38,123 bases of DNA, from assembly GCF_027706745.1 (NCBI RefSeq), contig NZ_JAQFWP010000068.1, positions 1-38,123 on the forward strand, in the 5' to 3' direction. The stretch comes from Nocardiopsis suaedae. Its GTDB lineage: Bacteria > Actinomycetota > Actinomycetes > Streptosporangiales > Streptosporangiaceae. Positions 1 to 7,318 of the stretch are shown in pieces. Positions within the stretch are counted from its first letter, which is position 1. Every line of letters starts with the position of its first letter. The notes below the pieces were generated by a model. It worked only from the letters and a program-made list of their open reading frames with translations. It did no database searches and was not told where the DNA came from. The position numbers and the translations under genes are program-made.

Positions 1-371
1 GCGCGGCGGATCCACGCCAGCGCTCCCATCAGCACGATGAGCACCACCGGCAGCACCCACCCCGAGTCCTGCAGGATGGCCAGGTGGGTGAAGGCGGCGC
101 CGACCACCACGATGGTCAGCCCCAGAGCGGCGAGCCCGGCCAAGCGCGGGATGAGCACCCCGATGCCCCCAGCGAGCTCGGCCGCGCCGACGAAGTAGCG
201 CAACCACTGTCCCGCGCCGATGTTCTCGAACGTCGTGATGAAGTCCGGCCAACCCGCGACCTTGCCGAACCCCATAAGGAGGAACAGCCCCGCGCCGATC
301 ACCTGGAGCACCCAGGAGACGACGGTGAGGGCGGTACCGCGCGCGGGGAGGGCCTCTTCACTCCGGGCCAT
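1..371 (-). CDS. DoxX-family membrane protein (partial, C-terminus outside window)
   Basis: The reading frame starts at ATG 371 on the minus strand and runs off the left edge after 123 codons. The translation begins MARSEEALPARGTALTVV and has alternating hydrophobic segments at about residues 15-37, 60-75, 79-98 and 104-120. The FGKVAGWPDF and GAAELAGGIGVLIP segments are typical of the DoxX-like four-helix membrane family. An AGGAG/GAGG purine stretch lies 5-15 nt before the ATG. DoxX-like proteins are small inner-membrane proteins, sometimes tied to quinone or thiol redox balance; the substrate cannot be told here. The gene is divergent from the FadR/GntR regulator at 551, so the regulator may control it, but I see no clear operator in the 179-bp gap. 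Confidence 0.8.
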   Translation of the reverse strand, partial: MARSEEALPARGTALTVVSWVLQVIGAGLFLLMGFGKVAGWPDFITTFENIGAGQWLRYFVGAAELAGGIGVLIPRLAGLAALGLTIVVVGAAFTHLAILQDSGWVLPVVLIVLMGALAWIRR

Positions 372-550
372 GGCGACCTCGCTCCTGGGAAGGTTCCTGA
401 ATCCGGATACCGGCATCGTCGCACACCCGCCCGGGCCGGACCAGCGGCCCGCCGCCCCGGGATTACCCTGAGTGCTGCGGCCGTCGACGGCGGCCGGGGC
501 CGGGGCCCACACGGCCCGCGGCGGTTCGCGAGGGGTCGGGAGGGGTGCAC

Positions 551-1294
551 GTGTCCCAGCCGGAGGCCGGAGCCCTGGCCGAGAGCGCGGCCGAGGCGGT
601 GTTCCGCCCGGTGCGCACCGGGAACGCCTTCGAGGAGACGGTGGAGCGGCTGCTGTCGGCCATCAAGCTCGGGGTGGTGGCCCGGGGCGGGCGCTTTCCG
701 CCCGAGCGGGAGCTGGCGGCGCGGCTCGGGGTCAGCCGGATCACCTTGCGCGAGGCCATCCGCGCCCTGCAGGAGGCCGGGTACGCCGAGTCGCGGCGTG
801 GGCGCGGCGGGGGCACCTTCGTCGCCGACGTCCCGCCGCGGCCCAGCCGGGCCGAGGCGCAGCGGATGCTCCAGCGCACCGGAGCCGACCTGGAGGACCT
901 GTTCACCTTCCGGCGCGCGCTGGAGACCGGGGCGGCGGTGCGCCTGGCCGAGGAGGGGCTGAGCCCCGCGGGCGACCGTCTGCTGGCCGAGCGGCTGGAG
1001 GCGGTGGACGCGGCCCCGATCGAGGACTACCGGCGGTGCGACACGGTCTTCCACCACACGCTGGCCGAGCTGACCGGGTCGGCGTCGCTGACCGGGGCGC
1101 TGGCCGAGACGCGGATGCGCATCAACGACCTGCTCAACGCGATGCCGATCCTGGCGCGCAACCTGGAGCACAGCAGCGCCCAGCACCGCGCGATCGTGGA
1201 CGCGGTGCGCGGCGGCCGCCCCGAGGACGCCCGCCGCGCGGTGGGGGAGCACCTGGAGGGCACGGAGGCGCTGCTGCGCGCGTTCCTGGCGTGA
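551..1294 (+). CDS. FadR-subfamily GntR transcriptional regulator
   Basis: A cytoplasmic DNA-binding regulator of 247 aa. Residues about 26-92 form the GntR winged helix; RFPPERELAARLGVSRITLR is the characteristic recognition segment and GRGGGTF is the wing. The remainder (about 105-245) is the all-helical FCD effector-binding domain, including CDTVFHHTLAELTGS with a metal-ligand-type histidine pattern. I chose GTG 551 because GGAGG at 539-543 sits 7 nt upstream; GTG 545 is in frame but overlaps that ribosome site. FCD regulators sense small carboxylates such as lactate, pyruvate or glycolate; the ligand here is unknown. It is divergent from the DoxX-like gene and convergent with the LLM oxidoreductase, from which it is separated by a long hairpin. 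Confidence 0.9.
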   Translation: MSQPEAGALAESAAEAVFRPVRTGNAFEETVERLLSAIKLGVVARGGRFPPERELAARLGVSRITLREAIRALQEAGYAESRRGRGGGTFVADVPPRPSRAEAQRMLQRTGADLEDLFTFRRALETGAAVRLAEEGLSPAGDRLLAERLEAVDAAPIEDYRRCDTVFHHTLAELTGSASLTGALAETRMRINDLLNAMPILARNLEHSSAQHRAIVDAVRGGRPEDARRAVGEHLEGTEALLRAFLA

Positions 1295-1384
1295 GTGCGC
1301 GCACGGGCACCGACGCCCCGCCGCCGGCCGCCGTCCTCCCGGCGCGGCCTGCCCGGCCGGGGCCGAGCCCGAACGCCCGACCCG

Positions 1385-1448
1385 CGTTGATCTCGGGGAG
1401 AACGACCCTGAAACCGCTCGGGTAGGGGCGTTCTCCCCGAGATCAACG
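1385..1448. terminator. 20-bp perfect inverted repeat, probable bidirectional terminator
   Basis: The arms at 1385-1404 and 1429-1448 are perfect reverse complements, starting CGTTGATCTCGGGGAGAACG, with a 24-nt spacer. The hairpin lies between the convergent ends of the GntR gene (1294) and the LLM oxidoreductase gene (1466), where a terminator for both is expected. There is no T-tract, as is common in actinobacteria. The outer TTGATCTCG is very similar to the outer part of the palindrome at 18884-18947, so this may belong to a dispersed repeat family. Confidence 0.75.
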
Positions 1449-1465
1449 GCGGGGAGCGCCGCCCC

Positions 1466-2503
1466 TCAGAGCCAGTCCTTGACCTTCTCCACCAGGCGGA
1501 CCGGGTCGTCGCCCACGGGGGTCACGTTCAGCTCGGTCACGCCCGCCGCCCGGAAGGCCTCGATGCGCTCGCGCACGTAGGACTCGGGGCCCACCAGGTT
1601 GGTCAGCTCCAGCATCTCCTGGGGGACGGCGGCCGCGGCCTCGTCCTTGCGCCCGGCCAGGTAGAGCTCCTGGATCTTGTCGGCCGCGTCCTCGTAGCCG
1701 TAGCGGCGGGCCAGGGTGTTGTAGAAGTTCTTGCCCTTGGCGCCCATCCCGCCGACGTACAGGGCGATCATCGGGCGGACGAAGTCGAGGAGCTTCTTGG
1801 TCTCCTCGCCCTCGCCGATCGCGAGCATGCCCCCGGCGGAGATCTCCAGGTCGCCCAGGGACGGGTCGCGGTCGGCCTTGCCCGCGCGCAGCGATTCGCC
1901 CCAGACCGCGTCCGCCTTCTCCGGGATGAAGAAGATCGGCAGCCAGCCGTCGGCGATCTCGGCGGTCATCTTGACGTTCTTCTCGCCGAGGGAGGCGATG
2001 TACACGGGGACCGCGCTGCGCACCGGGTGGTTGATGATCTTGAGCGGCTTGCCCAGGCCGGTGCCCTCCTCGGGCGGCAGCGGCAGCGTGAAGACCTTGC
2101 CGTCGTGGGTGAGGCGCTCCTCGCGCGCCCACACCTTGCGGCCGATCTCGACGACCTCGCGGGTCCGGGCCAGCGGGCGGTCGTAGGGGAGGCCGTGCCA
2201 GCCCTCGATCACCTGCGGGCCGCTGGCGCCCAGCCCCAGCACGGCGCGGCCGTCGGAGAGGTAGTCCAGGCCGGCGGCGGTCTGCGCGATCAGGGTGGGG
2301 GTGCGGGTGTAGACCGGGAGGATGGCGGCGCCGATGCGCACGCGCTCGGTGCGGGCGGCGATGTAGCCCATGAGCGTGGGGCTGTCGTAGCCGTAGGCCT
2401 CGGCCACCCACACGGTGTCCAGGCCGACCTTCTCCAGCTCGGCGATCTGCCCGACGGACTCCTTGGGGTCGCCGGCGTATTGCAGGGGCATGGAGATGCG
2501 CAT
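1466..2503 (-). CDS. LLM-class (F420-type) flavin/deazaflavin oxidoreductase
   Basis: The 345-aa product has the TIM-barrel pattern of the luciferase-like monooxygenase family. It begins MRISMPLQYAGDPKES, followed by DTVWVAEAYGYDSPTLMGY and the strongly conserved TERVRIGAAILPVYTRTPTL; VYIASLGEKNVKMTAEIADGW and the C-terminal VTELNVTPVGDD also fit. The subgroup resembles actinobacterial F420-dependent oxidoreductases of the MmcI/Rv3520-like type. The substrate cannot be inferred. ATG 2503 is supported by GGAGG with a 4-nt spacing; an upstream in-frame start would lack this site. The gene is monocistronic or loosely grouped with panB, which lies 142 bp upstream on the same strand. Confidence 0.88.
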   Translation of the reverse strand: MRISMPLQYAGDPKESVGQIAELEKVGLDTVWVAEAYGYDSPTLMGYIAARTERVRIGAAILPVYTRTPTLIAQTAAGLDYLSDGRAVLGLGASGPQVIEGWHGLPYDRPLARTREVVEIGRKVWAREERLTHDGKVFTLPLPPEEGTGLGKPLKIINHPVRSAVPVYIASLGEKNVKMTAEIADGWLPIFFIPEKADAVWGESLRAGKADRDPSLGDLEISAGGMLAIGEGEETKKLLDFVRPMIALYVGGMGAKGKNFYNTLARRYGYEDAADKIQELYLAGRKDEAAAAVPQEMLELTNLVGPESYVRERIEAFRAAGVTELNVTPVGDDPVRLVEKVKDWL

Positions 2504-2645
2504 GCTGCCTCCGTAGGTGGTCGCCCGTGATCGGGGCGACACTCTACCCCTGAGTAGGTTTCGGTCCGGCGACCGGGGCCGGTCGGCGGCGCGCCGCCCA
2601 CCGGCCCCGATGCGCCCCCGTGCCCGGGGGCGCCCCCGTCGCGCC

Positions 2646-3488
2646 TCAGGAGTAGGAGTGCTCAGCGTCCGGGAAGGACCCGCCGACGACCTCCTCGGCG
2701 AAGCTCTTGGCGGCGCCCGCCAGAGTCGTGTTGAGGTCGGCGTAGGCCTTGACGAACTTGGCCACCCGCGGGCTCAGGCCCGCCATGTCCTGCCAGACCA
2801 GCACCTGGGCGTCGGTGTCGGGACCGGCCCCGATGCCCACCGTCGTGATGCTCAGCTCGGCGGTGATCCGGGCCGCCAGCCCGGCCGGGACGCACTCCAG
2901 GACGACGGAGAAGGCGCCCGCGCGCTCCAGCTCCTTGGCGTCGGCCAGCAGCGCCTCGGCGCCCTGGTCGCCGCGGCCCTGCACGCGGTAGCCGCCCAGG
3001 GTGTTGACCGACTGCGGGGTCAGGCCGATGTGCCCCATGACCGGGACCCCGGCCGCGACCAGGGCCTCGACCTGGGGTGCCATGCGGCGGCCGCCCTCCA
3101 GCTTGACGGCGTTGGCGTGGCCGTCCTTCATGAAGCGCGCGGCCGCCTCCAGCGCCTGCTCGGGCGAGGCCTGGTAGGCCCCGAAGGGCAGGTCGGCGAC
3201 GACCATGGCGCGGGTGGTGGAGCGGGCCACCGCCGCGGTCAGCGGGAGCAGGTCGTCGACGGTGACGGGGAGCGTGGAGTCGTAGCCGTAGACGACCATG
3301 GCCGCCGAGTCGCCGACGAGGAGCACGGGGATCCCGGCCTCGTCGAAGACCCCCGCGGTGAGGGCGTCGTAGGCGGTCAGCATGGGCCAGCGCTCGCCGC
3401 GCTCTTTGGCGGCGGCGATGTCGCGCACGGTGACCCGGCGCGTGGAGGAGCCCCCGTAGAGGGCGGGGGCGGACGTAGTGGTGCTCAT
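2646..3488 (-). CDS. panB: 3-methyl-2-oxobutanoate hydroxymethyltransferase
   Basis: PanB transfers a hydroxymethyl group from 5,10-methylene-tetrahydrofolate to 2-oxoisovalerate to make ketopantoate, the first committed step of pantothenate and CoA synthesis. The 280-aa product has the whole family pattern: [44 protein letters not shown] and VLECVP. Expected Mg ligands are visible as D60, D99 and E131, with E198 as the likely catalytic base. A short Thr/Ser-rich N-terminal tail precedes the barrel, as in other actinobacterial PanBs. ATG 3488 has GGAGG 11 nt upstream; the open frame continues upstream but without family similarity. No panC or panD is adjacent, which is usual in actinomycetes. 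Confidence 0.97.
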   Translation of the reverse strand: MSTTTSAPALYGGSSTRRVTVRDIAAAKERGERWPMLTAYDALTAGVFDEAGIPVLLVGDSAAMVVYGYDSTLPVTVDDLLPLTAAVARSTTRAMVVADLPFGAYQASPEQALEAAARFMKDGHANAVKLEGGRRMAPQVEALVAAGVPVMGHIGLTPQSVNTLGGYRVQGRGDQGAEALLADAKELERAGAFSVVLECVPAGLAARITAELSITTVGIGAGPDTDAQVLVWQDMAGLSPRVAKFVKAYADLNTTLAGAAKSFAEEVVGGSFPDAEHSYS

Positions 3489-3751
3489 GACGTGTTTTCC
3501 CTCCGGTGTCTCGAAGCGCTGAGGGCGTCTCCGGACGGTGTCGGTAAAAACGGGCGCGGCCATCCTCGCACGCGCGGGGCGGCGGAACCTCTGTCGGGGC
3601 CAACGCCGGAGGGGGCCGGGTTCATCCCTCCACCAGGGGGATGCGCGCCACTCCACGGGGCGAGGAGCCCTCGGGCCGGAGCCGCCGGGCCGGAGCCGCC
3701 GGGCGGTGGCCCGCGCGCGGTCGCCGGAGCGGCGGTGGGGGAGGGGAGCGG

Positions 3752-4048
3752 TCAGCCGATGGTGCGCAGCAGGGCGGTCCTGGGGCGGGCGCGCAGGACC
3801 CGGATCGCCTCGTCCATGCCGGACTCGGCGGCGTCCCGCATGTGCGCGTGGAAGGCGTCCGCGTCCTCCCAGACCTGGACGGCGTAGAAGGCACCGGGGT
3901 CGTCGAGGTCCGCGTACTCGGTGGAGCCGACCAGGCCCGGCTTCTCGGAGGTCCGGATCGCATGGAGCAGCGCGTCGCGGGCCTCGTGCTCCTGCCCGTC
4001 CTTGGCGTGGATCTCGATGAGGACGGTGATGGTGCCCTGGTCGCTCAT
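3752..4048 (-). CDS. ABM-fold (antibiotic biosynthesis monooxygenase-like) protein
   Basis: A 98-aa protein with the ferredoxin-like ABM pattern: [42 protein letters not shown], then [17 protein letters not shown]. Members are small dimeric enzymes acting on quinones, polyketide intermediates or haem, and many are of unknown substrate. ATG 4048 is preceded by GGAG at about 9 nt; an upstream in-frame ATG at 4114 would run through the operator region and is unlikely. It is divergent from the TetR gene at 4178, with a palindrome between them, so it is the probable target of that repressor. Confidence 0.85.
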   Translation of the reverse strand: MSDQGTITVLIEIHAKDGQEHEARDALLHAIRTSEKPGLVGSTEYADLDDPGAFYAVQVWEDADAFHAHMRDAAESGMDEAIRVLRARPRTALLRTIG

Positions 4049-4097
4049 GGGCGGTGCTCCCGTCTCGTTCTCCGCCGGTTGCGGCCCGGCCGCGTGA

Positions 4098-4121
4098 ATA
4101 AGATGTGTTCGCACTTCTTAT
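4098..4121. promoter_or_regulatory. Probable TetR operator between divergent ABM and tetR genes
   Basis: The inverted repeat ATAAGATGTG-TTCG-CACTTCTTAT has 9 of 10 matching positions and a 4-nt centre. It lies in the 129-bp gap between the divergent ABM gene and the TetR gene, in a local AT-rich patch that probably contains both promoters. This is the usual layout for a TetR repressor controlling itself and its neighbour. Confidence 0.75.
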
Positions 4122-4177
4122 CTGCGACCGTACACCCGCGCCGTAGGGTGAACGGGCGCGACCGTGCGAGGAGGACG

Positions 4178-4792
4178 ATGCAGCAGCGCAGACGCGGCAA
4201 GGAGCTTGAGGACGCCCTGCTGGGGGCGGCGTGGGCCGAGCTGACCGAACGCGGGTACGCGGCGTTCACGCTGGAGGCGGTCGCGAAGCGGGCCGGCACG
4301 AGCACACCGGTGATCTACCGCCGCTGGGCCGACAAGGCGCGCATGGTCGAGGCGGCCATCGCGCACGCGGGTTCCCGGCGCGTCATCGGCGTCCCCGACA
4401 CGGGGTCGCTCCGCGGCGACCTGATCGCGGTCATGCACGCGGCCAACACGGCGCGGGCCGACCTGCTCGTGGCGACCGCGATCCACCTCGACGGGTACTT
4501 CGCGGACACGGGATCGAATCCGGAGCGGCTCCGCGAACTGATGCTGGCAGGCCGGCGCTCGGCGGCCGCGACCATCGTCCAGCGGGCCGTCCGGCGGGGC
4601 GAAGCGGACGCCTCCGTACTGGAGGAGCCGCGCCTCGTCTCGCTGCCCTTCGACCTCTTCCGGCACGAGGTCCTCATGACGCTGGGACCCGTCGCCGACG
4701 ATGCCGTCGAGCGGATCGTCGACGACATCGCGGTTCCGCTTCTGACCCGGCGGGCGCCCGGCGGACAGCCTCAGGGCGGGGCCGATCAGTGA
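4178..4792 (+). CDS. TetR/AcrR-family transcriptional regulator
   Basis: The 204-aa product carries an N-terminal TetR helix-turn-helix at about residues 10-58 ([20 protein letters not shown] followed by [14 protein letters not shown]). The helical C-terminal domain has no recognisable ligand class; it resembles TetR_C_16/PsrA-like regulators in length. ATG 4178 follows GAGGAGG at 4 nt, a strong ribosome site. It is divergent from the ABM monooxygenase gene, across the operator at 4098-4121. Its 3' end overlaps the 3' end of the convergent TPR gene by 7 bp (4786-4792), which probably reflects the truncation of that gene. Confidence 0.92.
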   Translation: MQQRRRGKELEDALLGAAWAELTERGYAAFTLEAVAKRAGTSTPVIYRRWADKARMVEAAIAHAGSRRVIGVPDTGSLRGDLIAVMHAANTARADLLVATAIHLDGYFADTGSNPERLRELMLAGRRSAAATIVQRAVRRGEADASVLEEPRLVSLPFDLFRHEVLMTLGPVADDAVERIVDDIAVPLLTRRAPGGQPQGGADQ

Positions 4793-7194
4793 CCGCCGGT
4801 ACGCGGCGGCCGGTGGTGAGAGCCCGAGGGCGCCCGCACACCAGGCAACGCCTCGGAGGAGAACGGCTCGACCTTCGATTCGGCGGCGCGTCTGCGCCAG
4901 TGCAGCGCGTCGTCGGGGCGTCCCTCGCCGTTTTCGAGGTCGCCGAGGAGGAACATGGCCTCGGTGGCTGCGGAGGAAATGACCGTACTCGCGGCCCGAG
5001 TCAGCCACTTCCGGGCGGCCCCGACGTCGCCTTGTGCCCAGTCCAGGCGACCAAGCCGTACCAACGCTCGGGCCGTATGGAGCCTGCGTCCGCTCTCGGC
5101 GCAGCGGATCAGCCAATTTCGCGCGCCTTCATAGTCCTCGTCGTCCATGGCCAAGACGGCGCGACCGTACATGGCGCGCGGCGCGAACTCGACGTGGCCT
5201 GAATCGGCCGCCATTTCGTAGTAGCCACGCGCCATGGAGCGCCGGCCGATCTTGTGGGCGGACTCGGCCATCTCCACCTGTGCTGGTGGCATGGCCGCGG
5301 GGTGATTGCTCGCCGCTGCCAAGCGGAGCTGTTCGAAGGCGCGTTCGTGCTGTCCGGCGGCGATCCGAGCGAGGCCGATCCCCAAGCGCGCGAAAGGGGT
5401 CACGTCGGGGTGCCCGCAGTCCAGAGCCCGCTGATACCAGGTCTCCGCCTCATGGATCTCTCCACGGCGCCGTTCGAGGCCGCCGAGTTTCAGGGCTGCC
5501 TTGGGCGCGATGACGTCGAGCCCGGTGCGGACGGCCGCCAGATACCATTCGCGCGCGTGCTCGACGCTGTCCTCGTAGACCTCCCAGAACTCCCCGGCCC
5601 GGATCATCGCGTTCCCCGCCTCGTGGCGGTCACCATTGCGCGCGATGTCCTCGAGTACGGCGAGCACGTCCGCGTAGCCATGGGTTTCGGCCATGATCTC
5701 GGGGAGTCCGCCGATCCTGCGGGCGGCCTCGCGGCCGCTGCGCATCGGGTCCTCCGGGGGCTTGTCCATGGGAATGACGCCCCCTTTGATCCGTTTCAGG
5801 TACTTCAGGTGCAGGTCGGCCTCCGCAGTGATCTCCTCGTCCTCTGCCTCCATGGCTCGCGCGAGGTGCATGCGCGCCGTGTCGACGTCCCCCGCGCGCT
5901 TGAGTCCGATGCCGAGGACAAGTCGCTCCTCAGGGGCGGGCTCGACGCCGGATCCGGTGAAGAGGCGGTGCGCCACTGAAAACTCCAGGGCCGCGATCGC
6001 CTTCAGGGCGATCTCGTACCTGGGCCGCTCGGTGAACGCCTCGTCGACGTACTCCCACATCGGCGCCGGGACCGGCCAGCCCCGGACGACCGGGTCCACG
6101 GTGTCCCGGACGTCACCCTCCCACCACTTTGACCTGTGGGTGAGCAGGCCGATCCGGGAGGTGACCGACGAGTTCCGGAACGAGAGGCGCCACCGCGTCT
6201 CATCGGCGATGGCGGTCAGGAGCGGGTGCGGCGCGAAGTGCTCCTCGCCCGCGTCGCTGTCCGCGGTGATCAGGGCGGGGTGGTCCTGTTCCGGAGTTCG
6301 TGCCCGGTCGAGCGCCCGTTGGAAGTCCTTGTCTCCGGACGTGCCCTCGTCCGCATCCGATTCCTGCGGGCGCAGCGTCTCCCGGTAGCGCCAGTACAAC
6401 TCGAAGAGGCGGTCCCGGGTGAGGGGGACCGGCCTGCCGACCCGCTGCCAGTCGGTCACCGTCCGGACGAGTGCGAGGAAGCCGGGGTCCGCCGCGGAGG
6501 GGGCGAGGGCCGCCCGGATGCCGTCCCAGTCCACCGATTCCCGGCCGGTGAACACCTCGACGACGCTGTTCACCATCCGCTCCTTGAAGGCGGGGTAGGG
6601 AGGGTGCTGGGGGCATTCTGCCCGCTCCAGTCCGCCGAGGAAGACCTGTGCGTTCCGCTGCATGAGCCGGTCCCGCTCGGACCGTCGCAGCCAGCCGTAG
6701 GCGTCCAGGTCGGAGGTCGCGAGGATGCGCAGTCCGTCCGGAAGGGTGTTCAAGTCGAGGGAGGCGAGTTCGGTGAGCCGCACGTTGTCCAAGCGCTCCA
6801 GCCAGAGCACCGGGCCCGGCGCCCCTGAGGCGTACCGTTCGGCAGCCGCCACCATGCTTTCCAGGGAAACGCGGGGATCGTCGACGAACGCCACAACGGT
6901 GTGATCGCCCAGTCGTGCGCGGGCGTTGTGGGCCAGGGTGCGTGTGGCACCGGCCAAGCGGTGGGCGACCACTTCCACGACCTTGCGGTCGGGGTCGCGG
7001 AGGGCGTCGAGGAGTTCGTCGTCCACGCTCCGCGGGATGTAGGGGTTCTCATCCTCGGACCCCGGCTTGCACGGGTGCACGCCCAGGTCGCTGAGCGACA
7101 CTTCGGACAACGTCGGTGGGGTTCCGTCGGTTGTCGGCAGGAGGAGCCGAGGTCGGGGGAATGAGTTGGCCGGGGGATCGGCTTCGAAGGGCAT
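4786..7194 (-). CDS. Pseudo-NTPase/TPR protein, C-terminally truncated paralogue
   Basis: An 802-aa paralogue of the next gene upstream (7319-10693), alignable from residue 1. Residues about 50-200 resemble the actinobacterial NTPase-TPR family (PRSVDDELLDALRDPDRK, then VLWLERLD and LRILATSDLDAY). At the Walker A position it reads AHRLAGAT where GxxxxGKT is expected, so A77 and A83 replace the glycine and the lysine; NTP binding is doubtful. About 400-790 are TPR/Sel1-like repeats (for example AREWYLAAVRTGLDVIAPKAALKLG). Alignment with the paralogue stops about 20 residues before the end, where a Pro/Arg/His-rich tail replaces about 310 residues of repeats. ATG 7194 is chosen because upstream similarity continues in a different frame and so is non-coding. 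The ribosome site is weak. Function unknown. Confidence 0.8.
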   Translation of the reverse strand: MPFEADPPANSFPRPRLLLPTTDGTPPTLSEVSLSDLGVHPCKPGSEDENPYIPRSVDDELLDALRDPDRKVVEVVAHRLAGATRTLAHNARARLGDHTVVAFVDDPRVSLESMVAAAERYASGAPGPVLWLERLDNVRLTELASLDLNTLPDGLRILATSDLDAYGWLRRSERDRLMQRNAQVFLGGLERAECPQHPPYPAFKERMVNSVVEVFTGRESVDWDGIRAALAPSAADPGFLALVRTVTDWQRVGRPVPLTRDRLFELYWRYRETLRPQESDADEGTSGDKDFQRALDRARTPEQDHPALITADSDAGEEHFAPHPLLTAIADETRWRLSFRNSSVTSRIGLLTHRSKWWEGDVRDTVDPVVRGWPVPAPMWEYVDEAFTERPRYEIALKAIAALEFSVAHRLFTGSGVEPAPEERLVLGIGLKRAGDVDTARMHLARAMEAEDEEITAEADLHLKYLKRIKGGVIPMDKPPEDPMRSGREAARRIGGLPEIMAETHGYADVLAVLEDIARNGDRHEAGNAMIRAGEFWEVYEDSVEHAREWYLAAVRTGLDVIAPKAALKLGGLERRRGEIHEAETWYQRALDCGHPDVTPFARLGIGLARIAAGQHERAFEQLRLAAASNHPAAMPPAQVEMAESAHKIGRRSMARGYYEMAADSGHVEFAPRAMYGRAVLAMDDEDYEGARNWLIRCAESGRRLHTARALVRLGRLDWAQGDVGAARKWLTRAASTVISSAATEAMFLLGDLENGEGRPDDALHWRRRAAESKVEPFSSEALPGVRAPSGSHHRPPRTGGH

Positions 7195-7239
7195 CCGGGG
7201 GCCGTCCACCTCCGCTATCCGGGATCCTGCCCATCGGAC

Positions 7240-7272
7240 GGCACCGCCGGGAAACCGGTTCCCGGCGGTGCC
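7240..7272. promoter_or_regulatory. Palindrome upstream of the truncated TPR gene (copy 1)
   Basis: A near-perfect palindrome with a 14-bp stem (GGCACCGCCGGGAA paired with TTCCCGGCGGTGCC) around ACCGG, centred about 62 bp upstream of ATG 7194. The same element with the same flank (TCCTGCCCATCGGACGGCACC) lies about 64 bp upstream of the paralogue's ATG. It may be an operator, a 5'-UTR hairpin, or the terminator of the upstream gene; conservation at the same distance from both starts favours a regulatory role. Confidence 0.6.
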
Positions 7273-7318
7273 ACACCGGCGCGACGCGGGGCTCCTCCGC
7301 CCGGAGGCCGCAGGACGC

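Noticed and set aside
3660-3710. Short tandem duplication GGGCCGGAGCCGCC near the 3' side of the ABM gene
   Set aside because: Only two short copies in GC-rich intergenic DNA; no structural or regulatory reading beyond chance.
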